Of a DNA stretch of 64,000 bases, positions 9,925-21,528 are shown one piece after another. Position 1 is the stretch's first letter, and each line of letters opens with the position of its first letter. A program made the position numbers and the translations under genes. The stretch spans positions 620,001 to 684,000 of the forward strand of contig JALQBC010000017.1 in the NCBI GenBank assembly GCA_023375675.1, given 5' to 3'. The stretch is from Cytospora piceicola. Taxonomy: Eukaryota > Ascomycota > Sordariomycetes > Diaporthales > Cytosporaceae. A model generated the notes under the pieces. The model saw only the letters and a list, made by a program, of their open reading frames with translations. It did no database searches and had not been told where the DNA came from.

Positions 9925-11370
9925 ATGACACTCACAACTGGGTCTACCGACGGCGTCACGTCCAGAGCCAATGCCAATGACGATGCCACCGCCCTTCCAA
10001 ACCCCGACTGGTCAGCCGAAAAGGATGAGAAAGATATCCACGATACTTCCACCCCGACTCCCAAGACCACAGGCGAGTCCAGCCTACACAGCCTACCAGC
10101 TGGGCCCGAGGCGCCCCAATCAGACCTCGAAGTCGGCGGCAATATCGCCACCACGGTGGTCGTGCCAGGCCCTCCACCGGATGGAGGTCTCCAGGCCTGG
10201 CTGCAGGTGCTCATCGCCCACCTGGTCATCTTCAACACCTGGGGCTACATCAACTCCTTTGGCGTGTTCCAGACCTACTACATCAGCATCCTCGACCAGT
10301 CGCCCTCGGACATCTCGTGGATCGGCTCGGTCCAGGTCTTCCTGCTCTTCTTCATCGGAGCCTTTTCCGGCCGCGCAACCGACGCGGGCTACTTCCGGCA
10401 CATATTCGTCATCGGTACCATCCTCATCCTTCTCGGCGTCTTCATGACTTCGATATGTACCGAATACTGGCAGCTGTTCCTCGCCCAGGGCATCTGCAGC
10501 GGGATTGGGAACGGCCTCCTGTTTTGCCCGACCCTGGCCATCCTCCCCACATACTTCAGCAAGAACAGGGCCATGGCCGTCGGACTGGCTGCCTCGGGCA
10601 CCACAACCGGAGGCATGATCATCCCCGGCCTCTTCGAGGGCCTCCTACCTCGCGTGGGATTCGGATGGACCCTGCGGGTGCTGGGCCTGATCATGCTGGT
10701 CTTCCAGGTGATCTGCTTCCTCCTGTCACGGACTCGGGTCCCGCCCCGGAGCGTCGGTCCCCTCGTGGAGATCTCGGCTTTCAAGGAGGTTCCCTACCTC
10801 CTCTTCGCCATCGGCATCTTCTTCTGCTTCTGGGGTATATATCCCGCCTACTACTACGTGGGCGAGTACGCAAGCAGCGTCATCGGCATCTCCCAGGGCG
10901 CCTCCATCAACCTCCTCATCGTCATGAACGGCATTGGCGTCGTCGGCCGGCTCCTGCCACCCTTCCTCTCCGACAGGTACACCGGCCCGACCAACATGAT
11001 GATCCCCTTCGTGCTGCTGTCCGCTGTGACGCTCTACTGCTGGGCGGCCATCTTCACCCAGAGCGGCCTCTGGGCCTTCGCCACCATCTACGGGCTCTTC
11101 AGCTCCGGCGTCAACAGCCTCTTCCCCACCGCCCTGTCCAGCCTGACCACTGACATGACAAAGATGGGAGTGAGGATGGGAATGGTTTATACCCTTATCA
11201 GCTTCGCCACCCTGACCGGCACGCCCATCGCCGGCGCCCTGATCGGTGCCGATGGCGGTAGCTACCTGGGCATGGAGATGTTTTCCGCCTCGCTGTTGAT
11301 GATCGGGGCCATCATGCTGGTCGCGGCGAGGATATCAAGGACGGGGTGGAAGCTGAAGGCGAGGATGTAG
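9925..11370 (+). CDS. Monocarboxylate-transporter-type MFS permease
   Basis: An intron-free frame of 481 residues from the ATG at 9925. A longer frame opens upstream only with a non-ATG codon. A hydrophilic N terminus of about 80 residues precedes PPPDGGLQAWLQVL, the conserved [D/E]GG.[G/Q]AW entry motif of fungal MCT-family transporters. Twelve helices follow, with FNTWGYINSFGVFQTYY in helix 1, DISWIGSVQVFLLFFIGAFSGR in helix 2 and GIGNGLLFCPTLAILPTYF in helices 4-5. NRAMAVGLAASGTTTGGMIIP is typical of this subfamily. The family moves monocarboxylates or related small acids across the plasma membrane, and in clusters it may export products. It is divergently transcribed from the repeat precursor with a shared 1.3-kb promoter, so co-regulation is plausible. 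Confidence 0.88.
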   Translation: MTLTTGSTDGVTSRANANDDATALPNPDWSAEKDEKDIHDTSTPTPKTTGESSLHSLPAGPEAPQSDLEVGGNIATTVVVPGPPPDGGLQAWLQVLIAHLVIFNTWGYINSFGVFQTYYISILDQSPSDISWIGSVQVFLLFFIGAFSGRATDAGYFRHIFVIGTILILLGVFMTSICTEYWQLFLAQGICSGIGNGLLFCPTLAILPTYFSKNRAMAVGLAASGTTTGGMIIPGLFEGLLPRVGFGWTLRVLGLIMLVFQVICFLLSRTRVPPRSVGPLVEISAFKEVPYLLFAIGIFFCFWGIYPAYYYVGEYASSVIGISQGASINLLIVMNGIGVVGRLLPPFLSDRYTGPTNMMIPFVLLSAVTLYCWAAIFTQSGLWAFATIYGLFSSGVNSLFPTALSSLTTDMTKMGVRMGMVYTLISFATLTGTPIAGALIGADGGSYLGMEMFSASLLMIGAIMLVAARISRTGWKLKARM

Positions 11371-11628
11371 AAGGTCTGTATTAATGCTGCGTCTACATAG
11401 GGCTAGGTACTTAAGTGTGTAATATCAGATCTACTGGCAGACCTGGACCTCGGGGATCACTCTGTGTGAAACGGTGGACGTCACATTCTGGTACTATCAA
11501 TATGTCACCTAGGTAGGAGGTTGGATTTTTCTCAGTAGATTGAGGAAGAGGTGCGTATGTGATAGACAGTATCGAAGGAGTGTCCACCACCCCAATGATA
11601 ATTGGTACCTTCCTTCACACAGACAACC
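11371..11628. other. Short intergenic gap, convergent 3' ends
   Basis: 3' untranslated regions of the MFS gene and the Zn2Cys6 gene. Nothing else is seen. Confidence 0.6.
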
Positions 11629-14376
11629 TCAGACCTTGCACTGCTGCTGAGCCAGCGAAATCAGCTCCATGATCTTGTTGAAGGCAATGTCGTGGGCCTT
11701 GTCCCTGTTTGTGTTGGCCAGACGGCCAAGCCACCCGCTCGCCATGCCGAGGAAGGCCATGTTGCTCCGGAAGTCCTCCGATCGGTCCTTGCTGAAGACG
11801 TCGATGAGAAGCACACAGCACGCCATGATCGGCACCTGCACGATCAGCCTATGAGGACGGTCAGCATTATCGTGACGGTGTTACTTGGCGGCGGGTCTTG
11901 GTTCTCGCGCCTACTTACCAGTCTGAATACGTGGCGCTGCCTGGCTCCCATAGGTGCGCTTGAGAGAGCACCTCCCGTGCCGACTGCACGCATGGATTGC
12001 CTCTGTCGTTTTCGGTTAGCGCAGGTATTCCTTCAGCGGAGGGGGCTGTAAACGTGAGGAAATGGTTCTCGTATTTACTTGTGGTGAATAGTGACTTTCA
12101 GTTCGTGCCACCGTAGATATAACTCGACGTGACTCTCATGAGAACTCTGTAATGTCGCCCAGTCAGGTACGGATAATCCTGGATCCATCCGTGTCGGCCC
12201 ACGTTGCCCTGATGTGAAATCCTTCCAAGATTGCAGGAGCATGTCTAAAGAGTCGAGCGTCTCCTGGATATCGTTGCGGCGTACTCTGGACTTTGTGATG
12301 CCATAGAGTTGTTTGACGACCATGGAGCACAGCTTGGCGTGCTCGCAGAGATGGATGAAGAGACCTGGTTGGTTAGTATTGTCAGGTCCTGGAGGGCATT
12401 GAATCGTCCGCGGAGAAAAGTCAATCAAATCATCATCAATAGACTGCAGATTCTGTCAGCAACAGTGTACGAGTCTAGCTTGACAGAAGGATGTCCTACT
12501 GAGAAGCGTCCGAGTCTCATCGCTAAAGGCTTTTCTAAAGAATAAACCACCCAGAAAATTCGTCGCAGGAGCTGGTACTCTTGTTCGGAACTTGCCATGG
12601 CGCGAACATTATTATTTCGATTTAGCTTCAGTGATAAGCAATGTTGTACTGCCGTGGATACCAAAGACCAGGCCAGCGTAGATGTCTGAAGACCCCCGGC
12701 CTCAAGATATATGGTCTGCTCAAGGATTAGCTAAACATCTTGTGGACACATAGCATGACAATTAACGTTACCATTGCAATGAGGGCCTAGAAAATCAACG
12801 TTGATGTTAGCAGTGACATTCTGGGTTTTGGAGTCCGCTATTAAGTTACCTGCACTGCGGTAATGGAAGCATGAGCTTGTGTCTCTGCTAGATGGCTACG
12901 GGCTCTTGAAGCCACTGCGTAATAATGCCGGGCTTCTCGATCGGCAATACTGGAATCGTTGGTTCTGCGCTTTTGAACAAGACGGCAACCAAGAGCGAGA
13001 ACTGCGTTGACGAGAGGGACAGCAGGATTGTCCTCAGGAAGTTTCCCTGTGAGCAAAGCTTCCGTTGAAGACTGAAACTGGTCTCTGAGAATAAATGGAA
13101 ACCTCCTGTGATATGTATTTAGCATATATTCCCTATCCTTGTTTTTGTTCACGTTACGTACTGATGGTACTGGTCAAAGTAAGCTGCAATGCATTCGTCA
13201 GTGTCCATATCAAAGTAAATTGCGAGGATCATACCCACCATCGGCATATTCCTGAACAACGTGACGCTCGTAGGAGGGGTGGTGTGTTGTTGCCGAACCA
13301 TCTTCGTTTGACGCAATTGGGAATGCTGTAGCATCAAGTGCTTTGGCAGCAACTTCTTGCAAAAGTGTGCGAATGGAAGACCGATGTTGATTATCGGCAA
13401 TATGGTCTAGGCTGGAACATACGATACTCGCAAGACTTGATGATTCATCTACAACCTTGAGTTAGACCCTACTCGAGCTGCTTGTGCCACAATATATCGG
13501 GATGCTTACTGGCGTACGTTTCCTCTTCCTTGAAAGACAGTTAGTATGTATTTGTAGACAACGTAGGTCACATGTCTTGCAATCGGGAGATCTAACCTGT
13601 TGAACGGTACCAGTCTCAGCCGGGCTGCCTATCAATGCCTGGTCTGCGGAGGGGAACAAGCTTTCTAATGGGCTCAGGACTTCGGCGTGGGGCTTTGTGA
13701 GTCCGTTTTGGCGTGGCAAATTCTCATTCTGATTGTCCATTCGATCGGTTGTCCAGTTCGTGCCTTCTCCAAAAAAGGTTATGTCCATTGGGAGAACCCC
13801 AGACAGGTTGACATCTTCAACGATAGAAGTAGGCCAGGAGAACACGTCCATATCAAGCACATCCAGAGTACTCTGCGCATCCAGAAGCTGATAATCTGTC
13901 GAGACATCTGTGACAGGGTCCATGCTCAAAGCCGGACGGTGAGGATGGGTCAATGGAGAAGATCCGGCTGAAATGATTTAGTATATATGAATCGAGGTGG
14001 AATACGGAAGGATGTGCTCTCTGGTCTGGTAGGATTGGTACTTACCACATGCATCGTTGACTGACTGGGTTCTCCTCCTGGAATCCGGATATGTGCATCT
14101 TGTACCTTGCCTCTGCCATGTGTCAGAACAATAAGCCAAATATTACTTGTTTTATACAGTCCCAGTGCTTGCAATGTGCTCTCTTACCTCACAAACAGAG
14201 CACATGGGTGTTTTCCCATCACCTGACAAGTCAACAATCTGTATCCTAGGAAATGACACGAAGGGAAGAATAATGGACATACATCGGACTTTTCTCGACT
14301 TGCAACTGGCACACGCCCCTCTCCGCCTAACAATCTTTCGATTTGTTGGAGCTTGAACGTTCTCCATCACGTACAT
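11629..14376 (-). CDS. Zn2Cys6 transcription factor with fungal-specific domain, multi-exon
   Basis: Exons 14376-14283, 14222-14188, 14112-14046 and 13967-13597 join in frame to give CASCKSRKVRC/DGKTPMCSVCE/RQGTRCTYP. This is a complete six-cysteine binuclear zinc cluster with a downstream basic RRR. Further exons lie at about 13400-13149, 13090-12841, 12664-12430, 12425-12085, 12010-11915 and 11841-11629. They carry the middle homology region: SSIRTLLQKLLP, MVGMILAIYFD, RRFPFILRDQF, AVLALGCRL, TSTLAWSLVSTAVQHCLSL, then LLRRIFWVVYSLEKPLAMRLGR. The C terminus is SDWLIVQVPIMACCVLLIDVF..QQQCKV. The last regions match the PF04082 regulatory-domain pattern with its RR.FW..Y..(E/D) box. Junctions after 13597 are approximate. 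No disruption was seen, so it is probably functional. By position it is the candidate pathway regulator of the repeat-precursor locus. Confidence 0.82.
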
Positions 14377-15793
14377 AGAGTTGGCCTCTGCTACCTGAGT
14401 AGTGACTTGTCAAACACGTTGGAGTGGAGTACGTGATTGGGGTGTAGTGCAGCGTTGCCTTGCTTGAATTGCAAGGCAATATGGTCTTTAATATACCATC
14501 CGTTATTAGGGAACCCCAATACCAGCATACAGAGAACCAAGAGATGACTAGGACATGTCCGGCAGTCCAAGACGTGGAGCACGCACGCCACAGAAGATTG
14601 CAGCTCTGCCAAGGATAATGAACGATCCGTTGTATGCCCCCGCGTCTGAAGGATCGCAAGTTGCTGCATAACCTGTGCAGTAACTGGTCCCGTCACTGGC
14701 CCCGACTAATGATTGGGCTTGCGACGGGGTAGGGTTTGTCGGTCATATGTCGTAGGATCCTACAGACGTGCATATATAATATTCGCTATAATAGCAGGTG
14801 ATAGACTATACATGACTGATGGTGGGCCACAAACGGCCCACAGCCATACATGGCAAGGATAAACGAAGGAATATACCGGTACATCGTCTGCAAGTCGTCA
14901 GCAACCTTGGAAGCCCAGATCAAGGCATGTACATAGGCTCAGCCATAGCGCGCGGGGGGCTTCCGCCAGATCCTTCCCGTCCGATGGGCAGTGGGAAGCC
15001 GATAGCAATCTGCAAGACCTTTCCAGTCTGCCCCCTTCTCTCGCCTTTCCTGGTTCCAGGGTCCAAGGGTGTTTACGAAGCTCTGTCCCCACAATGTCCA
15101 CGGGAAGGACCCTTGATCGTATTATACAAGGCTGAAAGCTGACCGCAGGAATGAACCACATATCATCGTGTGTAGTAATGGCGCTGACACAGAATCAGGG
15201 AGTATATCTCCCTTGGCCCGTGGCATTGCCACCTCCTTATTTCCAAGGTTTGTACTTGTCCCCTAGTATGTATACCCCGCTATTTACATATTAGTATGTA
15301 TACTAGGCATTACGCCCCTGTAGGTTGCCATGTCACACCCCACATACCCGCTCTGACTGTCACCCAATCTGCATATCCAGTCAGCCAGTGTTGTACTATG
15401 CATGTGGTGATATGCAAGCCCACGGCGTGGCTTACCTATCTGCCCATCTTCCATGCTGCCATCCAAATTGCCACCAGAAAATATACCTAGGTACATTAGG
15501 GGTCATCATGACTGTACGCACACCCATAGGCCCCCCCCTTGCCCTTGTCCATCCTCCATTTCTGCAGGTGATGAAATATTTGGCCCCTGGAGGAACCTGG
15601 GTGCCGGACTACACTCCAGGAGGATGACTCTATACCGTTTCGGAGTTGCATACATGTATGTACCTTTGTCCGGTGTCGGCTCTCGTAATCTTAAAGAAAA
15701 AAAAGAAACAGGGAACACATCAGAGAAGGAATTGCTGCCTCAGAGAATTGGAATCCTGCGTCAACTGTCCTCCTCCGCAACCTGTTCCTCTTT
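14377..15793. other. Intergenic, no gene supported
   Basis: About 1.4 kb between the divergently transcribed regulator and the aminotransferase gene. Open frames of about 100 codons on both strands lack domains or signal peptides. There is an imperfect palindrome around TAGTATGTATAC near 15265-15303. Confidence 0.55.
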
Positions 15794-17157
15794 ATGTTCG
15801 TGATGAATTTCCCACGAAGCCTCCTGCGGGCTGCCAGGCCAGCCAATGCCACATTGTCTGGGCTGCGGGCTCCATCTCGCTATGGGGCGCGATGGCTCAA
15901 CACCAGCAGTGCCCTGTCTGACTCACGCCGTGCCGGGCTCGACGCCTCCAAGCTGAACGTCACGAGGACGGCGACCCCAAAGCCGCTCTACCCAAAAGAA
16001 GACCTCGTGTTCGGCCGGAACTTCACAGACCACATGCTCGCGATAGAGTGGACGGCCGAGGGCGGCTGGGCGGCGCCCGAGATCATGCCGTACCAGAAGC
16101 TCGCGCTCGACCCCGCGACCTGCGTGTTCCACTACGGCATCGAGTGCTTCGAGGGCCAGAAGGCGTACCGCGCGGCTGACGGGACCGTCCGCATGTTTCG
16201 CTGCAACATGAACACGGCAAGACTGAACAAGTCGGCCGCCCGGCTGGCGCTGCCGACCGTTGATACCGAGCAGCTCGAGACTCTGCTGCGGACCCTGGTT
16301 CGACTCGAGGAACGCTTCATTCCGCAGTCCGTACCCTCCCTCCCTCGCTCCCTCCCTGCCTGTGAATCGTTATCTGTCTGAGACTTGCATGTGTGACTTG
16401 ATACGGCGAGCTGATGGAAAGGGCCCGGCGCCTGACAAACAATAGGGAACGGGGCTACTCGCTCTACCTCCGCACCACCTTCATCGGCACGCAGCCCACG
16501 CTCGGCATCGGGGCCTCGTCGTCGGCGCTGCTCTACTGCATCGCCTGCCCCGTGGGGCCGTACTACCCGACGGGGTTCAAGGCCGTCTCCCTCGAGGCGA
16601 CGAGCGAGGCGATCCGGGCGTGGCCCGGCGGCGCGGGCAACAGGAAGCTGGGCGCCAACTACGCGCCCTGCATCCTGCCGCAGCTGGAGGCGGCCGGGCG
16701 CGGGTTCCACCAGAACCTGTGGCTGTTCGGCGACGACCAGCGGCTGACCGAGGCCGGCGCCATGAACGTCTTCGTCGTGCTGCGCGACGCCGCGGGGCGC
16801 CTGGAGCTGGCGACGCCCGAGCTGGACGGGACGATCCTCGAGGGCGTGACGCGCGACTCGGTGCTGGCGCTGGCGAGGGAGCGCCTCGTGGGAGGGGAGG
16901 GCTGGGTGGTCAGCGAGAGGCCCGTCACGATGCCCGAGCTGGCGGCGGCGGGCGAGGCGGGGCGGCTGGTCGAGGCCTTTGGAGTGGGCACCGCGGCGGT
17001 AGTGACCCCGATTCGGTCGATTGGGTGGAACGGGAGGATGGTGGAGTGTGGTCTAGCCCCGGGTCAGGAGGCCGGGGAGACGGCGGTGCGGGTCAAGAAC
17101 TGGATCGAGGAGATCCAGTACGGCGAATTGGAGCATGAATGGAGCATGCCGGTCTAG
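15794..17157 (+). CDS. Branched-chain amino-acid aminotransferase (mitochondrial-type)
   Basis: Exon 1 is 15794-16330 and exon 2 is about 16411-17157, giving about 427 residues. The first 40 residues are Arg/Ser/Ala-rich without acidic residues, which suggests a mitochondrial targeting peptide. Class IV aminotransferase features follow: HYGIECFEGQKAYR, FRCNMNTARLNKSAARLALP, YSLYLRTTFIGTQPTLGI and ALLYCIACPVGPYY. The PLP-lysine region is GNRKLGANYAPCILPQ. DDQRLTEAGAMNVFVV and FGVGTAAVVTPIRSIGW complete the set. The enzyme interconverts Leu/Ile/Val and their 2-oxo acids. The only phase-compatible canonical splice (GTACCC donor, GCGAG acceptor) adds LMERARRLTNNR before ERGYSLY. The true junction may differ. 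Confidence 0.88.
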
Positions 17158-18993
17158 CAGTTTAGCTGGCTACTGACTTGCTTATGTACTTAAGCAAGTA
17201 GGTCTAGCCTGGTCTGGTAGCCAAGTATGTAGGTTTGGAGGGTGCATGTGTGGGGAGCTCTCTAGAGGTCAGGGAAAAACAAGCTTTTAATGTGGGGAAT
17301 TAGACTAGACGAGGATAAGAATGCATGTGAGACTTTCTATATACAAGTCAAGACTGTCTGAATGCGGCCATGAACAAGAAGAAAGTGCCTGGGTTTGTTG
17401 AAAACGGGAGTGTGCCCCAAGTGCTCAACAAACAGTCCAATCGGCATATATGCATGTCCTTTATCCCATGAGAACAGCTGATTCTTGCTCCTCGTATCTA
17501 CTTGACTTAATTATACTTCAGTCCTCTGCACGATGACGGTAACAGCCATCAATCTACAGGATTAGTGTCGAGGACCTCGGAGCAAGGCGGAGCACACGGA
17601 GCACACACGGGTAGTCCTGCCGGTCAGGTAATGATAACAAGTCGAGTCCTCTCCGGTAATTCGGAAGCTTAGATAAAGAAAAATGCTGGGATATGTGCCA
17701 TTCCTTATTATCAAATGATATGTAGCATATACGATGATTAATACGGTTGATATCTGGTATTTCCACCGCATGCCTACAAGTGCAAGGCTATGTATGAGTA
17801 GAGCATAATATATATTATACAATATTAGGCCCAGAACTCACAATATCTTGCAATCGCTGTTGAATGGGATTGAGAATGAACATTTTAACCTGGACTACTG
17901 AGGTAGGAGAGTAATCACTCTGATATTATCTTTGCAACCCGTGTAATCAACTACTCTGAATATACGGATCCATACACTTAATTGATTACAGTAGGTACCA
18001 CTTGATATGATAGCCCTTGATATATTACAGATATCGCTTAGATCCCTTGATCTTAGTGTATAGAACCTAATATTTAGCTAATCTTATATGATATACGGTT
18101 TCTCGGGATATAATATATAGGGGGCCCATTTTTGGTAGCGAGAACCTAAGATATCCCCCCTGTCTTAGGCTTGAGGGTTTATGTAGAGATAGCTAGGGTT
18201 AGGGTCTCACCCCTTTGATCTGGTCTATGCAGGTGACCCCATACATCATATGTCCTTATTCGACATATGGATATGTGATATGATATATGGGATATGGGGG
18301 GTACCTACTGTTTTCATGAAGCGTTATTCAGTGCCCTAGGGTAGATATCAGACTCTTAACCAACCATAATTGCCACGAATCAGCCTCCGGATGAACTTGG
18401 CAGTATTTGCAAGGTTGTTAATTGATCTATAATAGTACATATGTTTAATAATAGACATGATACTCAATTGCGGTGCTGGAGAAGGTTTATACGTGTATAC
18501 AAATTCTTTTTATCAAGCCTGAACCCTCAATTGGTCCTTTACTATTTCATGTGTTTCCATACATTGTGTTCTGTCACATGCACTCATGTTTCGACTGTCT
18601 CAATCTTCAAACAACCTTAATCCTGGAAATACTGACTTGTTATTTACACTACCAATTTACGTCAACCTCTCCCAAGGGTTACTGAGCTGACCTGAGCTGA
18701 CCTGGGAGCTCCTTGAACAAAGAGCCATGGAAGCCTGAACTATTATGTGGGCCAGTCTACAAAGAACGCCATCCGGTAGGCAGCAGTCTCGCCGAAAAAG
18801 CAAGAGGCGCTTGGCGTGTGGCGCGACGATCCGCTTGGAGTAGCGTGCTCACCTGGGCATCATCGAAACGAGCGCCGCCAGCTCATTATAAAAACATCCC
18901 TCACCTGCTCATCCTACTAACTGGAAGGAGCCTCTCGTTTATGAACACCACTTGAGGAGGCACACCCAACACACATCGACAAGAGCCCCCAAT
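17158..18993. other. Gene-free AT-richer stretch
   Basis: From about 17.8 to 18.5 kb the sequence is AT-rich with many GATATATGAT/GGGATATGG-like words and runs of TATA. It may be an old mutated repeat, but no element ends could be found. Just upstream of the next gene, TTATAAAAAC (about 18886-18895) is a TATA-like box. Confidence 0.5.
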
Positions 18994-20409
18994 ATGGCCT
19001 CAGGAAAGGACAACTCATCTGCCGCCGAGTCGGGTCTCAACCTGCTCGGCCTGGCGCCCGAGATCGTCGACCACATCATCAAGTACGCGCCCAGGGAGGA
19101 CCTCCAGAACATCCGGCTGGCCAATAAGGAGCTGGACGGGTACGCCGTGAGGGAGCTGTTCAAGGAGGTCTTCGTCTCGCCCCTGGAAGGGCACATCCAG
19201 ACCTACACCAGCATCAGCGAGCACGAGAGGCTGCGGCGGCTGCCCCGGTCTGCTATCATTCACTCGCAGCCAGATATCACTTTGGATGGCTACTCTAGGC
19301 GCGGTGAGTTCGAGGAGCGGGGCGAGGAATACGAGGAAGCTATAGCGGCTCTGGCCAAGTTTCCCAACATTGACTCCCTCGAAATTGGGTTCATGTCGGA
19401 GTGTGTTGGGGACCGCGAAACTGATTGGCACGAAGACGTGGAGGAGACCGTGTCGGTCAGAGAGGAGATGTTCGAGTGGATATTCCAGGCCATCAAGGAC
19501 CGAGCTGCCAACCCGGACAACCGCACGATCCGCAAGTTAACCATCATCAACCTTCAGAACTGCCCAATCCCGGAATTCACACGGTCTGATCTTTTCCGAG
19601 AAGTCATGAGCCAGCTGGAAGAGCTACACATCCAGATCACCCAGGAGTGCAACGAGGCTGGACCAGATCACGACTACGACCGTGTCGAGCTGCAGACCTT
19701 TCCAGCTTACCTGGTCTCGGACTGGCTGAAGCCTGTCTCGGGGAACTTGAAAGCCCTGTCTATCTACAGCAAGTCTGATAACTGGGGTCCTTTTCCTGGA
19801 TACTTCCGTCCCAGCGGCTTATCTTTCCCCAAGCTCGAGACGTTGTCTCTCGGTTACTACACGCTTGCACATGATGACGATCTGAGCTGGCTTTTCGACA
19901 TCAAATCACTGAAGCGGCTTGTGCTTCACAACTGCATGGTCCTTACCAGAGCCCGCTTCGAGCCCGAAAAGGTCGAGGAATGGAAGCTACGCACAGAGGG
20001 TTGGGGTGCCATGCCAGAAGAACCAGAAGATGGCGACGTTGGATGGCCGGGATACGCATATCACGGGAAGTGGAGCGAGTTCTTCGCGCGCATTGCGGAA
20101 GGGCTTCCCAACCTCGTCGAGTTCCACTTCGACAAGCCGAACCCTCGAGACCAGTATGACCGGTACGGCGTCAAGCATCGGAACATCCCTGGCGCCAGGG
20201 TCTACCCGCAGCGGTACATCACCTTCGACAACGGCATCCTGCCGACACACTGGCCTGAAACGGAGGAGGACGGCGTCATGAATGGAAGCTGGACAAAGGA
20301 CCCATTCCCAAACTTCCACGAGGAGCGCCGGGAGGAGGACCAAAGAGCACTGGACGAGTTGTTGGACAAGTGCCGGCGGAGAGGGTTACAGGAGCGGTCA
20401 TCGGGATAG
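18994..20409 (+). CDS. F-box-like protein with leucine-rich C-terminal region
   Basis: An intron-free 471-residue frame from the ATG at 18994; the alternative upstream start at 18952 is not an ATG. Residues 16-50 (LNLLGLAPEIVDHIIKYAPR, then LQNIRLANKEL) fit an F-box: LP/AP-E-I-.-.-I, then a DL..LRL.NK helix. The remainder has irregular leucine-rich segments (ALAKFPNIDSLEIGFM, LEELHIQI, LETLSLGYYTL, SLKRLVLHNC, LPNLVEFHF). These are typical of fungal F-box/LRR-like proteins that recruit substrates to SCF ubiquitin ligases through Skp1. The target is unknown. Confidence 0.75.
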   Translation: MASGKDNSSAAESGLNLLGLAPEIVDHIIKYAPREDLQNIRLANKELDGYAVRELFKEVFVSPLEGHIQTYTSISEHERLRRLPRSAIIHSQPDITLDGYSRRGEFEERGEEYEEAIAALAKFPNIDSLEIGFMSECVGDRETDWHEDVEETVSVREEMFEWIFQAIKDRAANPDNRTIRKLTIINLQNCPIPEFTRSDLFREVMSQLEELHIQITQECNEAGPDHDYDRVELQTFPAYLVSDWLKPVSGNLKALSIYSKSDNWGPFPGYFRPSGLSFPKLETLSLGYYTLAHDDDLSWLFDIKSLKRLVLHNCMVLTRARFEPEKVEEWKLRTEGWGAMPEEPEDGDVGWPGYAYHGKWSEFFARIAEGLPNLVEFHFDKPNPRDQYDRYGVKHRNIPGARVYPQRYITFDNGILPTHWPETEEDGVMNGSWTKDPFPNFHEERREEDQRALDELLDKCRRRGLQERSSG

Positions 20410-20656
20410 ACGGTAAAATATGTGTTAATTTTGGCTCGTCAGAAACAGACATTAATTACTGCCAACACCCGCTTGGTTCGAGCGTGTTCGAGTGGGCCGA
20501 AAACCCCCAACATTGAACGCGGCTCTAGGGAGATTTCGAAGCAGCATGCAACAAGGCATCTCTTTCATTACACATTAAAACCCGTCTATAATTATCGTGG
20601 CGGTGGTGGCAGAAAGAAACCCGCCAATCTCATGGCTCATGCGTCCTAGCTCCCCT

Positions 20657-21528
20657 TTACAGAGCGAGAGCAGCAACGGCGGCCAGGCCCATCCATCCAG
20701 CAACGATCTTGCCGGCACCAGAGGTGGCGGTCGAGCCAGTGCTGGCGGCGCTGGAGCCGCTGGCAGTTCCGGTGGACTTGGCGGTGGACTTGGCAGCCGA
20801 CTCGGAAGCAGTACCGGTCGCGGAGCTAGAGGAGGACTTGGCGGTGCTGCTAGCCGTGGAGGAAGCTATATTGTGAGACAAGGTTAGTGACCAGGTGATG
20901 CAGAAGGGAGAAGACGGTGGCTTGACGTGGGTGGGCAAAAGAGAAGACATACCGCCGGTTGCGGTGGCAGAGGATGCAGAGGAAGTGGCCGAGGTGGCGG
21001 AGGATGCAGAGGAAACGGCCGCGGTGGATGAAGCAGCCTGGGAAGAGGACGGAATGGTAGAAGACGAACCAGTCTCGGACGACGCTGCGGAGGAAGAAGA
21101 AGAAGAGGTGGACTCGGTGATGTTGAACTGGCTCTGTACGAAAGAAAAGAGAAATCAGTTAGCGTTTGTTCCTGGTTTTCACGACAATGCGACCTTGGGC
21201 ATAAACTAACCGACTGGGCGTAGATCTGCTCCGTCTCGGTGCCGTTGGTGAAGTTGATAGTGAAGGAGTTGCCAGCAGTCAGCTTGCTGCCGTCGACCTT
21301 GGCTGAGCCGGCGCTGGAGGAGACGTCGGAGGCGAGCAGGATGGTGGTGGTGGGGTAGCTGGCAAAGTTGGACAGGTAGATGTTGAAGGTATCCTGGTCG
21401 CTGCTGACGGTGTTCCAGGTGATGGTCTCAGAGTCACCAACGGTCCAGACGGTGCTCTTGTCGGGCGAGGTGACCTGCAGGGCGATGGCGCCCGAGGCGA
21501 GGGCAAGGAGAGTCAGGGTGGAGACCAT
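20657..21528 (-). CDS. GPI-anchored Ser/Thr-rich wall protein with Kre9/Knh1-like N terminus
   Basis: Exons 21528-21211, 21133-20953 and 20865-20657 join in frame to 235 residues. A signal peptide (1-17) is followed by a beta-sandwich domain of about 90 residues: LQVTSPDKSTVWTVGDSETI, TWNTVSSDQDTFNIYLSN, and LTAGNSFTINFTN ending YAQSSQFNI. This matches the PF10342 Kre9/Knh1 N-terminal family. A low-complexity Ser/Thr/Ala stretch (about 110-210) is probably O-mannosylated. The C terminus (SGAGKIVAGWMGLAAVAALAL) is a GPI-attachment signal. Such proteins sit at the plasma membrane or wall and are linked to beta-glucan organisation. Confidence 0.88.

Noticed and set aside
10317..11153. 278-codon frame inside the MCT-type transporter
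   Set aside because: Out-of-frame shadow rich in Arg/His/Pro; the true frame shows conserved MFS helices.
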